64,000 bases of DNA from Isoetes taiwanensis (GCA_021234155.1 JAJEKV010000003.1:26452233-26516232), one strand, 5' to 3'; positions 41,555 to 53,589 are shown, counted from the stretch's first letter. Numbers and translations are program-made. Notes: generated from the letters alone by a model not told the origin.

Positions 41555-42068
41555 TTGTGAGTTTGATGAATCTAGATTGAGAGGAAAAAAAATATTTATA
41601 TGGGAAAAAAATATGACGGAATCTTTATACGGTAGAAATACGAGTTTTTTTTAATACGGGCGTCGCTAGGAAAATACGATTTTCTTTTTGAATTCTGAGA
41701 TGCTAAAAGTAGAGCAGTGCCCATTTGAGTCTTGGGCCCCGCTGTTGCCATTTTAATGCCGGATTTTGAGCCCCTAAGGTATTGGATTGTCCCCGACACG
41801 TTGACGTAAAAATTGCCTCAATCCGAGTTACCTAGAGAAAGTTATGGCCCGTGGAATCAAGGGACCTCTTTTTTTCTCTAAAAATTTAACATACTTGATT
41901 CTAAGGACTCACACCTTAATTCCTAACTAGCTTAATCCTCCCATAACTAGGTCGGCATACACACTAGCTATGGAATTGGAATAGTTTATTCTAGATGAAC
42001 CTCTACTAACTATCGAACTAACGAGTTAGAATATGGCCAATGCTATGATCTGGTCTACCAAAATCGTG

Positions 42069-42080
42069 GCTCTGATACCA
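42069..42080 (-). other. Primer-binding site of Chromo-3
   Basis: The minus strand reads TGGTATCAGAGC, one base from the LTR start at 42082, as in Chromo-1. Confidence 0.8.
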
Positions 42081-42081
42081 C

Positions 42082-43640
42082 TGTGACGCTCCCCAAATCC
42101 GTACGATGCTCCCATCGTAGAAATACGGGAAATTCCCCTGCCAAGGCGAATCCATCACCATGGAAAGGCCCTCCGTCTGACTCGGACCACGATAGCCAAG
42201 TGTCTGAGTGGAGGACACGGAGGTGTCATTCGTCCCATGCCTTCTATGGGAATCCTATATAGCAGAAGCGTACATACATGTTAGCACCAACAATACTAAT
42301 AAATAATATACCACCACGAAGGGTGTCCCATCATCATCAATATAGCTAGCAATAGAATACCAACGCAACAAAGAAAATGCATCATAAATGACGGCTCTAC
42401 CCTGGGCTCAGACTCATGGGGGTCGACTGACACTTAGGGCCTCTGGATAACAGCAGACAGAAGTATAATATGGCATTGGCTGGCATAGAACAATGGCTAG
42501 GGTAGTCCACTCCATCCACCCCTCCTCTGCACACTTTGTAGATAGGTTGATACATGCTATGGCGTGATTGTAGCCCTCCGGAGATACAATCCCATTGAAT
42601 CACCGTATGAGACTACTCTGGGTTACATCTCCCCGGCCCGATGAGGCAGGTCAGAGAGGTGTCCCCTCCCCGAGCATGACAGATCATTAGGTGTGCTAGA
42701 GAACACATGCCACATCAGTGACCCCTGCATCCGTACCCAACTTACTCCCCTAAATCTAAAGGCCAGCTCACCTGCTCGTTCGAGTCCAGGGCATCCATAT
42801 AGGCACCTCTCCTGCGACCCAGGAAGTGTCAGACCCATACCCGGCCCTCTCAATGACCGGCTATAAGCCTAGCACACTATAGGAGTCCTGTAGCCGCGGT
42901 AAGCAAGGCCACCACCCCCACCCCCCTCCGACTCACTATCATGCTCGTTAATTGATGCTGAATCACATCATAGCATCCACAGCCAGGTGGGCTCTTGTGC
43001 AAATGCCGCATTTACTGGGTTTTAAGGGTCCTAACTAGGAACATCTCTACTCCTAGATGGTCTTTAGGTCTCTACCCCCCTTTTACCCATACAACACAGG
43101 AGGAACAGAAAGAGAGCATTCATATCTGATATATCCATTACAATCTCATCTAGAACATAAAATAGAGAGACTAATTATCCATCTAACAAACAACGGTTAG
43201 TTCCTAACTAGAATCTTAAGCTAACTAAGCCTACTAACCAGTATCTGAGCTAAATCTCCCATCTCTCAGGTTCTCCATGCCCTGCTAGTGGAATAAGCTC
43301 ATCCTCCTTCTCCAACTGCCCCCAAATCGAATTGGGACAAATTGGGGGTAGAAACCCCAATTTGGGTGTCCCAAGTTAGCAGGTATGCCTTGCCCAATTG
43401 ATTTGGGCCAGGTGGCAATTCTAGATTGGTTATCATTAATTAATTTAATATTTTAGCCCTTTTAATATTAGGTTAAGCCCTAAATTTGAATTAGGGTTTA
43501 AGGTTAGGTTTCCACCTTAATAATTAACAATTAACATCGCTGGCCTTAGCTTATGAATAATTAATGTGCCATTAATTATTCATAGTGACGTGTCATGTAT
43601 TTATACTTAAAAAGGTGTATAAATACGTGGAAAAGTCACA
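42082..43640 (-). repeat. Complete 5' LTR of Chromo-3 (1559 bp)
   Basis: It starts TGTGACGCTCCCC and ends AAAAGTCACA, the same TGTGAC/GTCACA terminal inverted repeat as Chromo-1. Internal blocks (GACTGACACTTAGGGCCTCTGG, GGCTCTTGTGCAAATGCCGC, AGGTCTCTACCCCCC) are shared with the Chromo-1 and Chromo-2 LTRs. An inverted pair CCCCCAAATCGAATTGGG...CCCAATTTGGG lies near 43320-43375. No coding content. Confidence 0.8.
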
Positions 43641-45042
43641 GTTACTTTGTGGAAGGACGCCTATCAAAAGGATATTCAACAACCTTTTATATCTCTAGGT
43701 TGCCATAGCCTTCAACCACTTTAGTTAATGTTTCAAGGAATTAGGCAATAACAATGATACAGACCTTAGAAGTTCAGCAAGTATGCATAGTAGAATACAG
43801 AATAACAATAGCTCCAAATATATGCAAAATTTTACCTGCAAAAGAGAACTGTGCAACATTAAAATGAATATGAGAAAACTTCTATGCAATAAACTCCAAG
43901 TAATGTGCAAAGCATGCATGCATATCCAAAATAATCGAGGGAATATAAAAGCTCTACTAATGGGAGGAAAAAACGTCAAGAAAATGGCTCTCTTAAGAAA
44001 ATGGCTCTCCTAGCTTCACGAAGCTCCACTGAGAAAGATCTCACTGCTTACAATGTAATGTCAGATTTGCTCAAGCTAGGTTAGAGGATTTAGAAGGGTT
44101 AGAATCATCCATTTTGCCAAAGATTTAGTAGTAGTTCAAAGCCAATAAATCCAAAGCAAAGCAAATGCAATCTGAGTTGCAAATGATGCCAGATTCTAAT
44201 CAACCTACAGATAAGGACATGACTGGCAATTTCAAACACACATACAAAGATATTCTTATTTGCTAACAAATGGTATATCAAATGAACTTCAAACTAAAGT
44301 CTATTTGCCTGCATATGAGGGAAGAAAAAGTTTTAATGGATGGCTCTTTGCAATCAAAATAGAGGACCATGGCTCCAATATGTAGCATAATAACAAGGGG
44401 TTTTCTTTGTGTTTTTGTACGCTTTTCACAAAGGTTTTCCTAAGATTTCATGGCGTATTCGAATGGATGTACTAATGCGTACATCTAGAGTGCACCATTT
44501 CTTAGTCGTTGGATTTAGCTTTTTTTTTTTTTTTCAATGGTCCAACATCCAAGGGCTCACAACAAAAGCCCTCTTTTTATTTTAGGGGCTGAACATGCAA
44601 GCTTGTGGATAGCATTTTAGGGCACGAAACAGAGCTTGCAAATCTGCAACAATAGGGATTAGCAAGAGAAGATTACAGGCTGTGAATATGCTAGCTACCA
44701 TTTAAAGAGAACAAGGGGCATGGTTTTGTGGGTCGGATTCAAGGGGCACAGATTCGAGGGATGCTGTTATGGTGCAACAGATTCGGCCAAGGTCCGTGTG
44801 TTTTCAGAATGAACATTTGTTTTAGGTTGTCAAAGAGGAAGATGCTACTTATTCTTTCGGCAGCCTTCTCGTCGGCCTTTCACCATAGTTGCACCCTTGG
44901 CCATGGCGCCACCATCTTCCTCGTTTCCTTTCCAGCTTTCCGATGGTCAAGTTCGTGACTTTCATGAACTACCGTCTAGTCTGGGCATGGAGGTGATAAG
45001 ACAGCAAAGAAAAATGGTGGGTATTGAGAAGCTTTTTGGTGT
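43641..45042. other. Interval without a recognised gene
   Basis: Flank of the Chromo-3 LTR. An 18-base poly-T run lies near 44518-44535. No recognisable coding similarity. The stretch 44728-45042 is open in several frames on the plus strand but looks non-conserved. Confidence 0.4.
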
Positions 45043-45270
45043 TTGTACACCGCGGCGGTTTTACGCTTGGTGTTGGGCGGTGCATTGGTCGCCTTTCTTC
45101 TCGATGAGGGGCACGATTCCTTTGCTATAAGCCTTGTGGGCCAGGTCGGTTTTTCTTTCAAAATCTTATGCCTCCTGGCCGGCATTACTATCTACTTGAT
45201 CTATAGAATCTGCAAATGGGAGAGTGGTGTGCCAAAGGACCGAAAACCCAATACTCTTGAGGTAATGTAG
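45043..45270 (+). CDS. Hypothetical small membrane protein or exon
   Basis: 75 codons with two hydrophobic stretches, AAVLRLVLGGALVAFLL and SFKILCLLAGITIYLIYRI, the second followed by positive residues (KWESGVPKDRK). The hydropathy fits two transmembrane helices. The frame ends LE|GTAATG, which could be a splice donor, so this may be an exon. A TGA lies upstream in frame near 45023. No family is recognised and chance is possible. Confidence 0.25.
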   Translation: MYTAAVLRLVLGGALVAFLLDEGHDSFAISLVGQVGFSFKILCLLAGITIYLIYRICKWESGVPKDRKPNTLEVM

Positions 45271-45906
45271 CTGTTTTAACTTCTTTTCGTGTATTCCTAG
45301 CTTTGTGTTCGAAATGCTTTTAAAGCTCTTATGTTTGCTACAAATTCTCTTAAACGAGCCTCAAATTCTCGAAATCTGCAGATGTTCTGCTTTGTCTCTT
45401 ATCAGAGGGCCTTATGCTGCCTTAAGATTACAATAAAATGATATGTGTTTTATAAGACAGAAATCCTCTGGATTTGTAGCGGCGCCGCTAAATTTGCTAT
45501 CAGTTCCTGTTCATTTTAGGCTGCAAATAATATAGAACAAATGTCCCCGTCTAGCAACATTCTCCCTGTTCTATTAGCTATGCAGTGTGACAGACGAAAT
45601 TTGTTTGTCAACAATATGTTTTAAATTCAGTCTTATCAGGAAATGTTGGGTTATTAGAACTCCCTGTTCCAAGAAAAGAAGTTATCGTCTAAAGAAAATC
45701 TTGCACATGATTAACCTTGACAAGTTATTTTGAAAATTTTAAAGTAATTCTCCTGCAAAAGATACATCGTATTTGACCATAATTGAAAGTTGTTTACCTT
45801 CCGTAATTGACATTGTTTGGATGTGCCAGGTAGGCTTTGGGACTGGGTCCAGACAGCAGCAGGTTGTTTTAGAAAGACCAATGCAAAGAATATCAAAGCT
45901 AAGAAG

Positions 45907-46008
45907 AAATCTGTGGACTAGTGTGAAATGTTACCTTTTATTTTCATCATGAGGAGGAAATCTGTGGACTAGTGTGAAATGTTACCTTTTATTTTCATCA
46001 TGAGGAGC
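45907..46008. repeat. 51-bp tandem duplication
   Basis: AAATCTGTGGACTAGTGTGA and the following sequence to CATCATGAGGAG occur twice head to tail with a period of 51 bp and no visible differences, so the event is recent. Confidence 0.9.
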
Positions 46009-47294
46009 TTTGTCTTGTACAGGTGATGTTTGGGAGGAGGTTGCAGCTCTATAAAACCAGATGGAAACAGAGCAATCTGTGACCTTAGCTGTTCATCAGA
46101 GTCTTCATTTGCTGCATGGCATGGTAATTTGTTGAAGGTTAGTTGGAATTACAGATCTTAGATCTGCTACATGAAGATTCTTTTAGAAGAATCCAATACA
46201 TTCCAATTGCCCTTTTTTGTACTGTTTGGCTTAACTGCCCAATTAATGGTTTCTTGGGAGTTGCAATGGCCTATACTGGCAGAAGATTGGTATTTGTGAG
46301 ATTTCTTTCTAATGTTCCCAAATTGTGGAAGAGACTTGCAACAACATATTTCTGGATCTGTATCATACTACTTCAATTCCTTATTTCTATTGCTCTGTTC
46401 ATAGAATTGGTTGTTTTTACATTCAACACCTTTCAATTTTTTTCACACATGTTTTTCCTCGCATTTGTACTCATAGTTGTTTGCAATTGTTTGCAATAGG
46501 AATAATTTGTTTGTCTTGATGTTATTGTGCTTTTTAGTAATTAATATTTAGGCCCATAACATTTACCTATGTTTACGTTTCTTAGGGCCCGAAGGGCCCA
46601 AATTTTTTTTAATATAACAATCAACGCATAACTAACATTAACATTTTTAACACAAACCATTGCATTTAACACATATAAATTAAAATCCCCCTTAAACCCC
46701 CTTTGGTTTGGGTGCATATTCACACGGGGGGTTATGTAGGGTTTGTGTGAAAATATTGCTAATATACAAAATTTCAAGCATTTCAAGATCTTACAGGAAA
46801 TAATGTCCTGCAAGAGCTGGCTTAGCCTGCACTAAAAGTGTTTATGCATAAGTAGAACCTACACAACAATAGAAGCTACACAATAGGCACAAAGTACAAA
46901 ACCTCAGCTTCAATGCAACATCTTTACCTTCTTGCTCTACTGAAACTTCTCTAGGCCATGCTCTGCCTAGGCTGACAATGATCGTCCTCAGATTTTGCTT
47001 ATTATGCTCAAGGGAAAATCCACCTCCAAGTAACTTGAAACTTCTGCATCTAATCCTTCATTGCATGCACATCAGACTCAAATTTTCCTCTGCATGCAAA
47101 GCAAATGCTGAAAAACTCTCCATTATTCATGCTTTACAGACTCCAGATGGGAATGCTTACCAGTGTAATCGGTTAAGATGGTTCTAAGAGCACCAGAAAT
47201 ATCAAATCCCAAAATAAAAAATGGATGCGAGAAAAATACCAAGCTTAGCATAAAGCACTAAAAATCACAAACAATTCACTATTGGCAAACCATA
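46009..47294. other. Interval without a recognised gene
   Basis: A 118-codon hydrophobic frame at 46143-46499 has T-rich codon content and no similarity I recognise, so it is not called. A GGGCCCGAAGGGCCC palindrome lies near 46586-46600. Confidence 0.4.

Positions 47295-47325
<31 letters not shown>
47295..47325. repeat. (ATAG)n microsatellite forming the 3' tail of LINE-A
   Basis: Seven to eight ATAG units. On the minus strand this reads (CTAT)n directly after the LINE 3' end. Tandem short-repeat tails are found in several LINE clades in place of poly(A). Confidence 0.8.
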
Positions 47326-47565
47326 CATTATTGTCCCTTGTACCCTGAGGCCCGTGGACTTATGTAGCATGGGCGAGCTCCCTTACGGGTGCTACTAGCA
47401 CATCATGCTGATTTACAATGTAGCCTTTTCTGAAGGCTTAACTTTTCTCTATTAATACCGGCACCCAGCTTTGGATCAGCTTCATGGCCGTGCACGGGCG
47501 CGTCGTTATCAATCAGCTTTGAGCTGAACTTTTTTCAGGGTGTTTATGTTGCGCCTCTCTGGCGT

Positions 47566-50500
47566 TCATAACAGAAACCCTTTTTCTTTGTGTTTTTCTC
47601 GGTGCCTGGCCGTCATTTCCCGTATTGCGTCTGCCAGGTCCCTCCTTGTTTCTGACTTTGTCATCATGATGTGTACGGGCTGTCCCCACCTTATATTTCT
47701 GTACTTATTCCTGATGCTTTCATATACCGGGCAGTCATTTAGCATATGATTCTCATCTTCCACTTCCCCTTTGTCACAAATTCTACATATTCGATCCTCT
47801 CTCTCTATCCCTCGCCACCTGTCCTTTTCAATCCTCAGCTCGTGACTTCCCATTCTGAATCTTGCTAGAGTGTCTCTCCTGGCTTTTCCTATTATGTCAT
47901 CCTGGTATATCTGTTGCCCTATCTGTTGTCCCGGGTTGAAAACTGTCATAAGACACATTGTCTTGGGGCCCGTGTGGTTATGCAGCCATGTGTGCGTGGC
48001 TCTGTCGGCCCACTCGTCTTTCCATTCCCCTTCAGTGATGAGATCGCTCAAGTTCATCCCCAATTTCCTCGTCCACATTGCTACATTCCTGAACCACCCG
48101 TTGCCTTCGGTTATGTGGGCTTTTTTGATTCTCGATGGCAATGTTTGCTAGCTTGCTTGGTTTCCCGCCTGCATTGTTCCTTATAAGATATCTGATGGTC
48201 CTTTCCCATGCCCTTACTTCCATCGGTTTTTGCCCTGTCTCATATACTATAGTTGTTTGTGGTGTATTCGTTCTCAGTTTAAATTCCTGCTTATGCCATT
48301 GTCTGTAAATCCCTTCTTGTTTTTCCCACTTTTCTCCGTCGGCCGGACACGGCCCCCATTTACCCCCATATAGCTAGTGTAGTTGCAACTCTTTCTTCGA
48401 ACAAGTAGTATTTAATTTCCCAGTTTATTATCCTGCTTTTGTTGCAGAAATTTTTCATATTGTAGTAGCTTCCGATGGCTGCTTGGAATCTTGTGTCTGC
48501 CCCTTTAGCCCATTTTCCCGTGCCATGCACGTCATATCCCAGATATCTGTATTCTGTTGATTCTTCTAGTTCTGTTCCCAAGTATCTGAACGACTTATGT
48601 ACCTTTTTGCCCGAAAAAGACTATTCTGGTTTTTCCGAGATTAACTGTCAACCCTGTCTTTTCACAGAAATTTTTTAACAGTTTAAGTAACCTGTGCATC
48701 CCTTTGTTCTTTGTAGCCATCATGCTCAAGTCATCTGCATATAGCATGATGGGTACTTTGGTGTTCCCTAGGGTAGGGGCGTCTGTGTCCCCTTGCTGTT
48801 CTGCTATAAAATCCTGCAGGGCATCTATGTATATCCCAAATAATGTGGGAGATAGTGGGCACCCCTGTTTGACCCCCGTGTCACAATCTATCGATTTCCC
48901 TTCTTCTTCCATTTTCGCGTACACATTATAGTATAATATCGCAATTGCCCCCACCATATCCTTTGGTGCCTGCATATCTATAAGCCTCTGTATTAGCTTT
49001 TCCCTTGGAACTGTGTCAAACGCTTTCCTAAAATCCACAAAGCAGCATATTATTTTCTTCCCTTGGTTTCTATTCTATTCTGTCAGTATTCTGAGTGTCA
49101 CTAAGTGGTCTGTTGTTGAGTGATCCAGTCTAAACCCTGCATGTCCTTGTGCTCTCTGATTCCCCCCCTCTGCCCAATTCTTCAACTTGTTGTCTAAAAC
49201 TTTTCCAAACCATTTTGCAAAAATGGCGCTCACCATTATAGTTTTGTAATTTCCTGGTTCCTGTCTGCTCCCCCCTTTGTGTAGGGGTATCACCCTGTTA
49301 TATGCCCACTTGGATGGTAGTCCTGTGTGTATGATACCATTAAAAATATCTGTCACTTGCTTTAAGATTATCGCATCTACACTCTTTAGTAGTTCCACTG
49401 TTAACCCGTATAGGTCTGGGGCTTTGTTATTCGCCATTCTATTCAATGCCAACATCACTTCCTGTGTATTAAAACACGGTTTGTCCATCCCTTGTAGTTC
49501 TGGTATCGGTGCTGGAGATGCCCCTGTTTTATAAAGTTTCTTCAAGTATTTCTCCCAACCGTCTGTCCCAATTTCCTCTTGTGAACTACTATTTTTCTGA
49601 TTCCCCTGTCCTTTCTTTTGGAGCCCTTTCCAGAATTTCCGGGGTTGTTTTTTCAGGAGCTTAGCCAGCCCCCATTGGTGTTGAAGCAGATTCCTGTTTC
49701 TCTTTGCTCTCAGCATTTTGAGGTATATCTTTCTCTCGGTTTGGTATGTTTCCCTCCCTTTATGCTCTCTGACCCTTCTTTTCTGTTTTCTGCATTCGTC
49801 ATCATACCAGCTCGAGGCTTTGAACGCATCTTTCCCTCTTTTTCTTTTTCTCTTTCATTAAGCCTGTCTCCATTCTCGTCTGCTCTGTGTGCTCCCCAAT
49901 TCCATTTTCCCATTTCTTCCTGAATGTGTTGTACAAATACATCTATTTTCTTTTCTTGAAACTGTATTTTCATTTTCCCATTAATTTCCTCTGTCTCTTG
50001 TTGCATACCTTTCGAGGTGTATCCTTCCCCTATAAGTGTTAGCTGTATGGGTCTGTGGCTCTCTCTTTTGCCGACCGGCCAGTCCAGGAGCGTGAATCCC
50101 GATATCATTTCTGCTGAAGTGTCATTCAGTATCACGTAGTCCACTATACTTTTCCCATGTGCATTCTGGCTTGTGTACTTCCCTGACCCGTCCCATTTCT
50201 GTACCCCGTTGGCTATAATGACTCCTGTGGTCGAGCATATCTCAAGTAGTAGCTCTCCCTTAGCATTGGCCTCTGCTCTGTCCTCTGTTCTCCTGTCCCA
50301 TTCTTCTGATCTTGTCTTGCTTGTCCATTGTCTGTCTGTGTCCTCCATATTCGTGATTTGTGCCTGTCCCTGTCCTGTTCTAGCGTTCAAGTCACCTATT
50401 AATATCGTTGGCCCCTGTTCTTTCCATTTCATCATGGTCTCCCCCAGTTCTAACAAATCCAGCTTATCACTGCTTGGTGGGTAATAGGCTAAAATCAAAA

Positions 50501-50830
50501 TTAATTCTATCTTGTTTTCTAACTGTAAACTCAAAACCATGTATCTCTTATTGACATCAGATTGCAAAATACACGCACTTTTTACTACATTATCTTTAAC
50601 ATAGCAGGCTAATCCTGCGCTCCCTCTTCCAATTTTGAAGTTTTTGTCCTTCCAACACGTGAATAGTTCGTATCCTTCCTCCTCTGGCAATTTTTTTACA
50701 TTGTGTTCCCATGTTTCCACCATACATATTATGTCAGAGCCGTGTGCCCCTTCCAGCCTCTCCCCATCATCCCATGGATACCCCCAAGGCCCGATTACCA
50801 TATCTTCGGCGTCTTTTCCTCATGGTTGTT
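47566..50830 (-). pseudogene. LINE-A ORF2: endonuclease, reverse transcriptase, zinc motif
   Basis: The N-terminal APE endonuclease (50801-49710) has MVETWEHN, LIGDLNARTG and DYVILND. The expected SDH motif reads ESHRPI, so a catalytic Asp may be lost. RT spans 49716-48595 with HAGFRLDHSTTDHLV, FRKAFDTV, GCPLSPTLFG and YADD (48730-48741). An in-frame TAG lies just before FVDFRKAFD (about 49073). A frameshift follows FFGQKG (about 48595), and another occurs near 48360. The C-terminal frame 48141-47566 ends with a CX2CX8HX4C motif (CRICDKGEVEDENHMLNDC). Motifs are nearly complete, so decay is recent. Confidence 0.8.
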
Positions 50831-51136
50831 CCCTCCGGTGTCTCAGTGTATTCCGCTCCGTTTCCCATTCTTCTTGGTCTCCCTCTTGTCTTCATGGTCC
50901 GAGAGTCGGGATCATATTCCCTTCGTCTTTGGCTTCGACCTTCACCCGCCCCTTTTCCCCCTCTTTCTTCCCTTTGTGTTGACTCATGTCGGGGCTATTG
51001 TTGTCTCCACTATGTTCCCTGTACTGTATGGAACCCCCCAGGGTTGGTATTCTCCTTCTCCATTTTACGTCTCTCCCCGATCTATCAACCTCCTTTCTCC
51101 TCAACTCCAAGCCACGGATCCCGTCCCCCCCGCCCA

Positions 51137-51892
51137 TCATTTCCCCGTATTCTCTTGTGCAAGAATACCTTGCCATTCTTGACCCCCTCGGCTTTGTACC
51201 CTGCGATTCAGTTCTCGGCCTTGGCCAGCTCTCTCTCTGTAGCCCTTGCCTCTCGCATTACCGTGAGTGCTTCCCGTACTTTGATCCCGTTTCTTAGTGG
51301 ATCCTATCCGCAATACCCTCTCCTTGGCTGCTTTCGATCCACGAAGTGTTAAATTTATGTGCCTCGCTCTCCCCCTCCATTGTCCTGATTGCACTGCCTT
51401 GACAATGATGCTCCGGTGTTCTTTGAAGACCACCTCTATCACCTCTGCAGTCACTTGATATGTATCTTCGTTAGGTTTCTCTGCTATCCCTATGAGCCTA
51501 ACGTCATGCTTAATTCTAGTCTGTTCCTCATATTCTACAATATGCGGTTTTATTTTATCAAATGACTCCCATGCATTCAATTGAACATTTCCTTTTTCTA
51601 ATTCAACCAACCTATTCAGGATCTTGGTTTTCTCTTCCTCAATCTCGTCCATTCTGTGCTGCATTTCTTCGCTTGTCTTTTCCACTCCTACTATCCTCAC
51701 GTCCATGCTTGCAATGGCTACCTTGTTTCGGTTGACCGATTCCGCTAGTGTGTTGAGCGCATCCATGTTGGGTATCCTAGTCTCCAACTGCTTGTCTATC
51801 TGAGCTAGAAAATCCTTGAGATCTTGTTGGCTTGCCGGTGTTCGTGCTGCCTCTGCTCTCTTAGTCTGGCTATGGTTGGCGCTTTCCGCCAT
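51137..51892 (-). CDS. LINE-A ORF1 protein
   Basis: 251 codons from ATG, open throughout. Residues about 20-110 form heptad-rich coiled coil (ASMDVRIVGVEKTSEEMQHR, IEEEKTKILNRLVELEKG). An RRM-like stretch (HDVRLIGIAEKPNEDTY ... ARHINLTLRGSKAAKERVLR) and a basic Arg/Gly-rich C-terminus follow. Coiled coil plus RNA-binding domain is the plan of LINE ORF1 chaperones that coat the element RNA. It lies just upstream of ORF2 with about 300 bp of frame-broken sequence between. Confidence 0.7.
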   Translation of the reverse strand: MAESANHSQTKRAEAARTPASQQDLKDFLAQIDKQLETRIPNMDALNTLAESVNRNKVAIASMDVRIVGVEKTSEEMQHRMDEIEEEKTKILNRLVELEKGNVQLNAWESFDKIKPHIVEYEEQTRIKHDVRLIGIAEKPNEDTYQVTAEVIEVVFKEHRSIIVKAVQSGQWRGRARHINLTLRGSKAAKERVLRIGSTKKRDQSTGSTHGNARGKGYRERAGQGRELNRRVQSRGGQEWQGILAQENTGK

Positions 51893-52251
51893 GATTTGAG
51901 CTGTGTTACACCGCTACACCGCTGTATTCCTCGCCTGTGCTCTCACCACAACCCGTATGCTGCTGTTCTGCCGTATTCGCTTCATCAGTATATATGGTAG
52001 CCTCAAACGGTTTGTTATTTCGAAATTTTCACCGTTAACCCCGATTTTTGAATTTTGAATATTGGAATTCCCGTTAAATATTCGGTCTCCAATATTTAAT
52101 ATCTACTCCGTTCCTCGGGCGTGTCCATACCTCCTTCTATAATGATTGGTTGGTGATTCGAGATCTCGTCCTTCCATACTTATATATTTATGTACTTTGT
52201 CCAGGTACTCTGTGTCATATACCGTGTCCTTTTGAGTTTGCAGTGGCGCGG

Positions 52252-52625
52252 TTACCAGTTGGTGGGTCTAGCCCTCGCTATCCTGGTGTACGGCGTAGGC
52301 TGGGCCTCTCTGTCCCGTATCTTATTCCGCCCGCTTTTTACTCTTAGTTTTTGATCCATGGTTTCGTGCACTTTGCACATGGTTTGAGTTTATACTGGTC
52401 CAGATTACCAGTTGGTGGGTCTAGCCCTCGCTATCCTGGTGTACGGCGGAGGCTGGGCCTCTCTGTCCCGTATCTTATTCTGTCCACCTTTTACTCATTT
52501 AGTCTTTCGACCTTATGCATTTACCTTTTTGTAGATTTGGGTACTTCAGTTAACCAGTTGGTGGGTCTGGCCCTCGCTATACTGGCGTGTGGCGGAGATT
52601 GGGGCTCCCTGTTCCACACTTAGTG
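52252..52625 (-). repeat. Three tandem ~150-bp units in the 5' region of LINE-A
   Basis: The block ACCAGTTGGTGGGTCT ... CCCTCGCTAT(C/A)CTGG begins at about 52252, 52405 and 52551. Each copy ends in CTCTGTCCCGTATCTTATTC or a variant. Only the first ~80 bp of each unit is conserved, the spacers being diverged. The units lie upstream of ORF1 on the coding strand, where promoter monomers sit in some LINEs. Confidence 0.8.
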
Positions 52626-52639
52626 ATGTCCGTCTTGCT

Positions 52640-53589
52640 CCTTATACTTTGCTTGTTCCATTGTTCCTGTTATCCGTCCGTTCATCTCTCCTTTTCCTTC
52701 TGTCCCCCCTCTGCATGCCTTCCTTATGTTTTGTTGTTTTCGGGTCTCACTTGTTTCTTTTAACCTCATCCGCCTTTTAGTTCTTCAGTCTGTCCCGTGT
52801 CTATTACCTTTTCCTGCCTCTGTGATCATCTGTTTGCTATTCCCTTTGTTGTATTCTGTGTACTTGAGTTTACCTGTTATCCGCCACCTGTACCTGTTCC
52901 TGCGTTACAGAGTTGGTATCCTGTTTGACCAATATTCTATTATCTTGCATGCTACCACCTTTTCCTGCTCTCTGAATACATTCTTGCTATCGCGTTATCT
53001 GTCTCATTTTATCCCCCGCCTCTTGGGTGGATGTCCATGTTGTCTTTTGTCTGTACCCGCCGTGATTTTTTGCTATTTACCGAGTTTGCTATTGAAACTC
53101 AGAAATATAGCAGATACGGGAGCTTTTTGTAAGTCAGCTCTTCAAATATATTTAGGCCCCTTTCACAAAACATCTACTTTGATCTTAAATCTGATTTCCA
53201 AACATAATCCACCGGGTTTCAATTTGCTTCCTCCATCTTCAAGCTCTGAAAGAAATCATAGAAGGCAAAGGAGAAGAATGTTGAGCAAAGAAACTAGATG
53301 AAACCATGCTTACCAAGATGCTCCAGTAGAACAATTGGATCTTTAGCTCCTGTACTGCCTTTGCTATTCTGGGGCCGAGCGTTACATCACGTCTGAGAAA
53401 ATGATCCAAAACCTAGCCCCCCAAAAAAGCCTGACCAAAAACAACACGAAAACTCGTTCGCAATCTAAATTACTTGTTTGCCGAATTTTGATATTCCATT
53501 CACAAAATTTTGCTTTTTCGCCGGATTTTGATGTCTACAGGTGACCGAAAAAAAGAGGACATCCACCCCCAAAAACATTTTAAGTAAGT
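52640..53589. other. 5' end of LINE-A and flank
   Basis: A pyrimidine-rich plus strand to about 53090 is probably the LINE-A 5' region. 53100-53589 shows no recognisable element. A short open frame there ends RNHRRQRRRMLSKETR but is not supported as a gene. Confidence 0.35.

Larger units (their letters stand above)
40980..43640 (-). mobile_element. Chromo-3: chromovirus remnant with one complete LTR and most of the interior deleted
   Basis: At the right are a 1559-bp LTR and an adjoining PBS. A non-coding leader extends left to about 41600. At about 40990-41200 lies a block resembling the pol-PPT spacer of Chromo-1 and Chromo-2 (GTGGAATTAAGGGGACCACCCC). Gag and pol are absent. Two SINE-like segments (41283-41390 and 41411-41600) sit between these parts, so the interior was deleted or replaced. 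Confidence 0.6.
47326..53100 (-). mobile_element. LINE-A: APE-type LINE unlike typical plant L1
   Basis: On the minus strand it has a repetitive 5' region (about 52250-53100), ORF1 (51892-51137), ORF2 with endonuclease, RT and C-terminal zinc motif (about 50830-47566), a short 3'UTR and a tetranucleotide tail. RT wording (VDFRKAFDTVPREKL, VKQGCPLSPTLFGIYID, MLYADDLSMM), the EN motif GDLNARTG and the microsatellite tail differ from plant L1. They recall I/Jockey/CR1- or RTE-like LINEs. Clade assignment needs a tree. The right boundary is uncertain. Confidence 0.75.

Noticed and set aside
46143-46499. 118-codon hydrophobic frame resembling a membrane protein
   Set aside because: A/T-rich sequence with Phe/Leu/Ile bias from TTT/ATT codons, no splice or family support.
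47566-50830. Active LINE-A
   Set aside because: An in-frame stop, at least two frameshifts and an altered SDH motif make this copy inactive.
50635-51352. Long overlapping plus-strand Pro/Ser/Leu frames
   Set aside because: Antisense shadows of LINE-A ORF1 and endonuclease; no independent motif.
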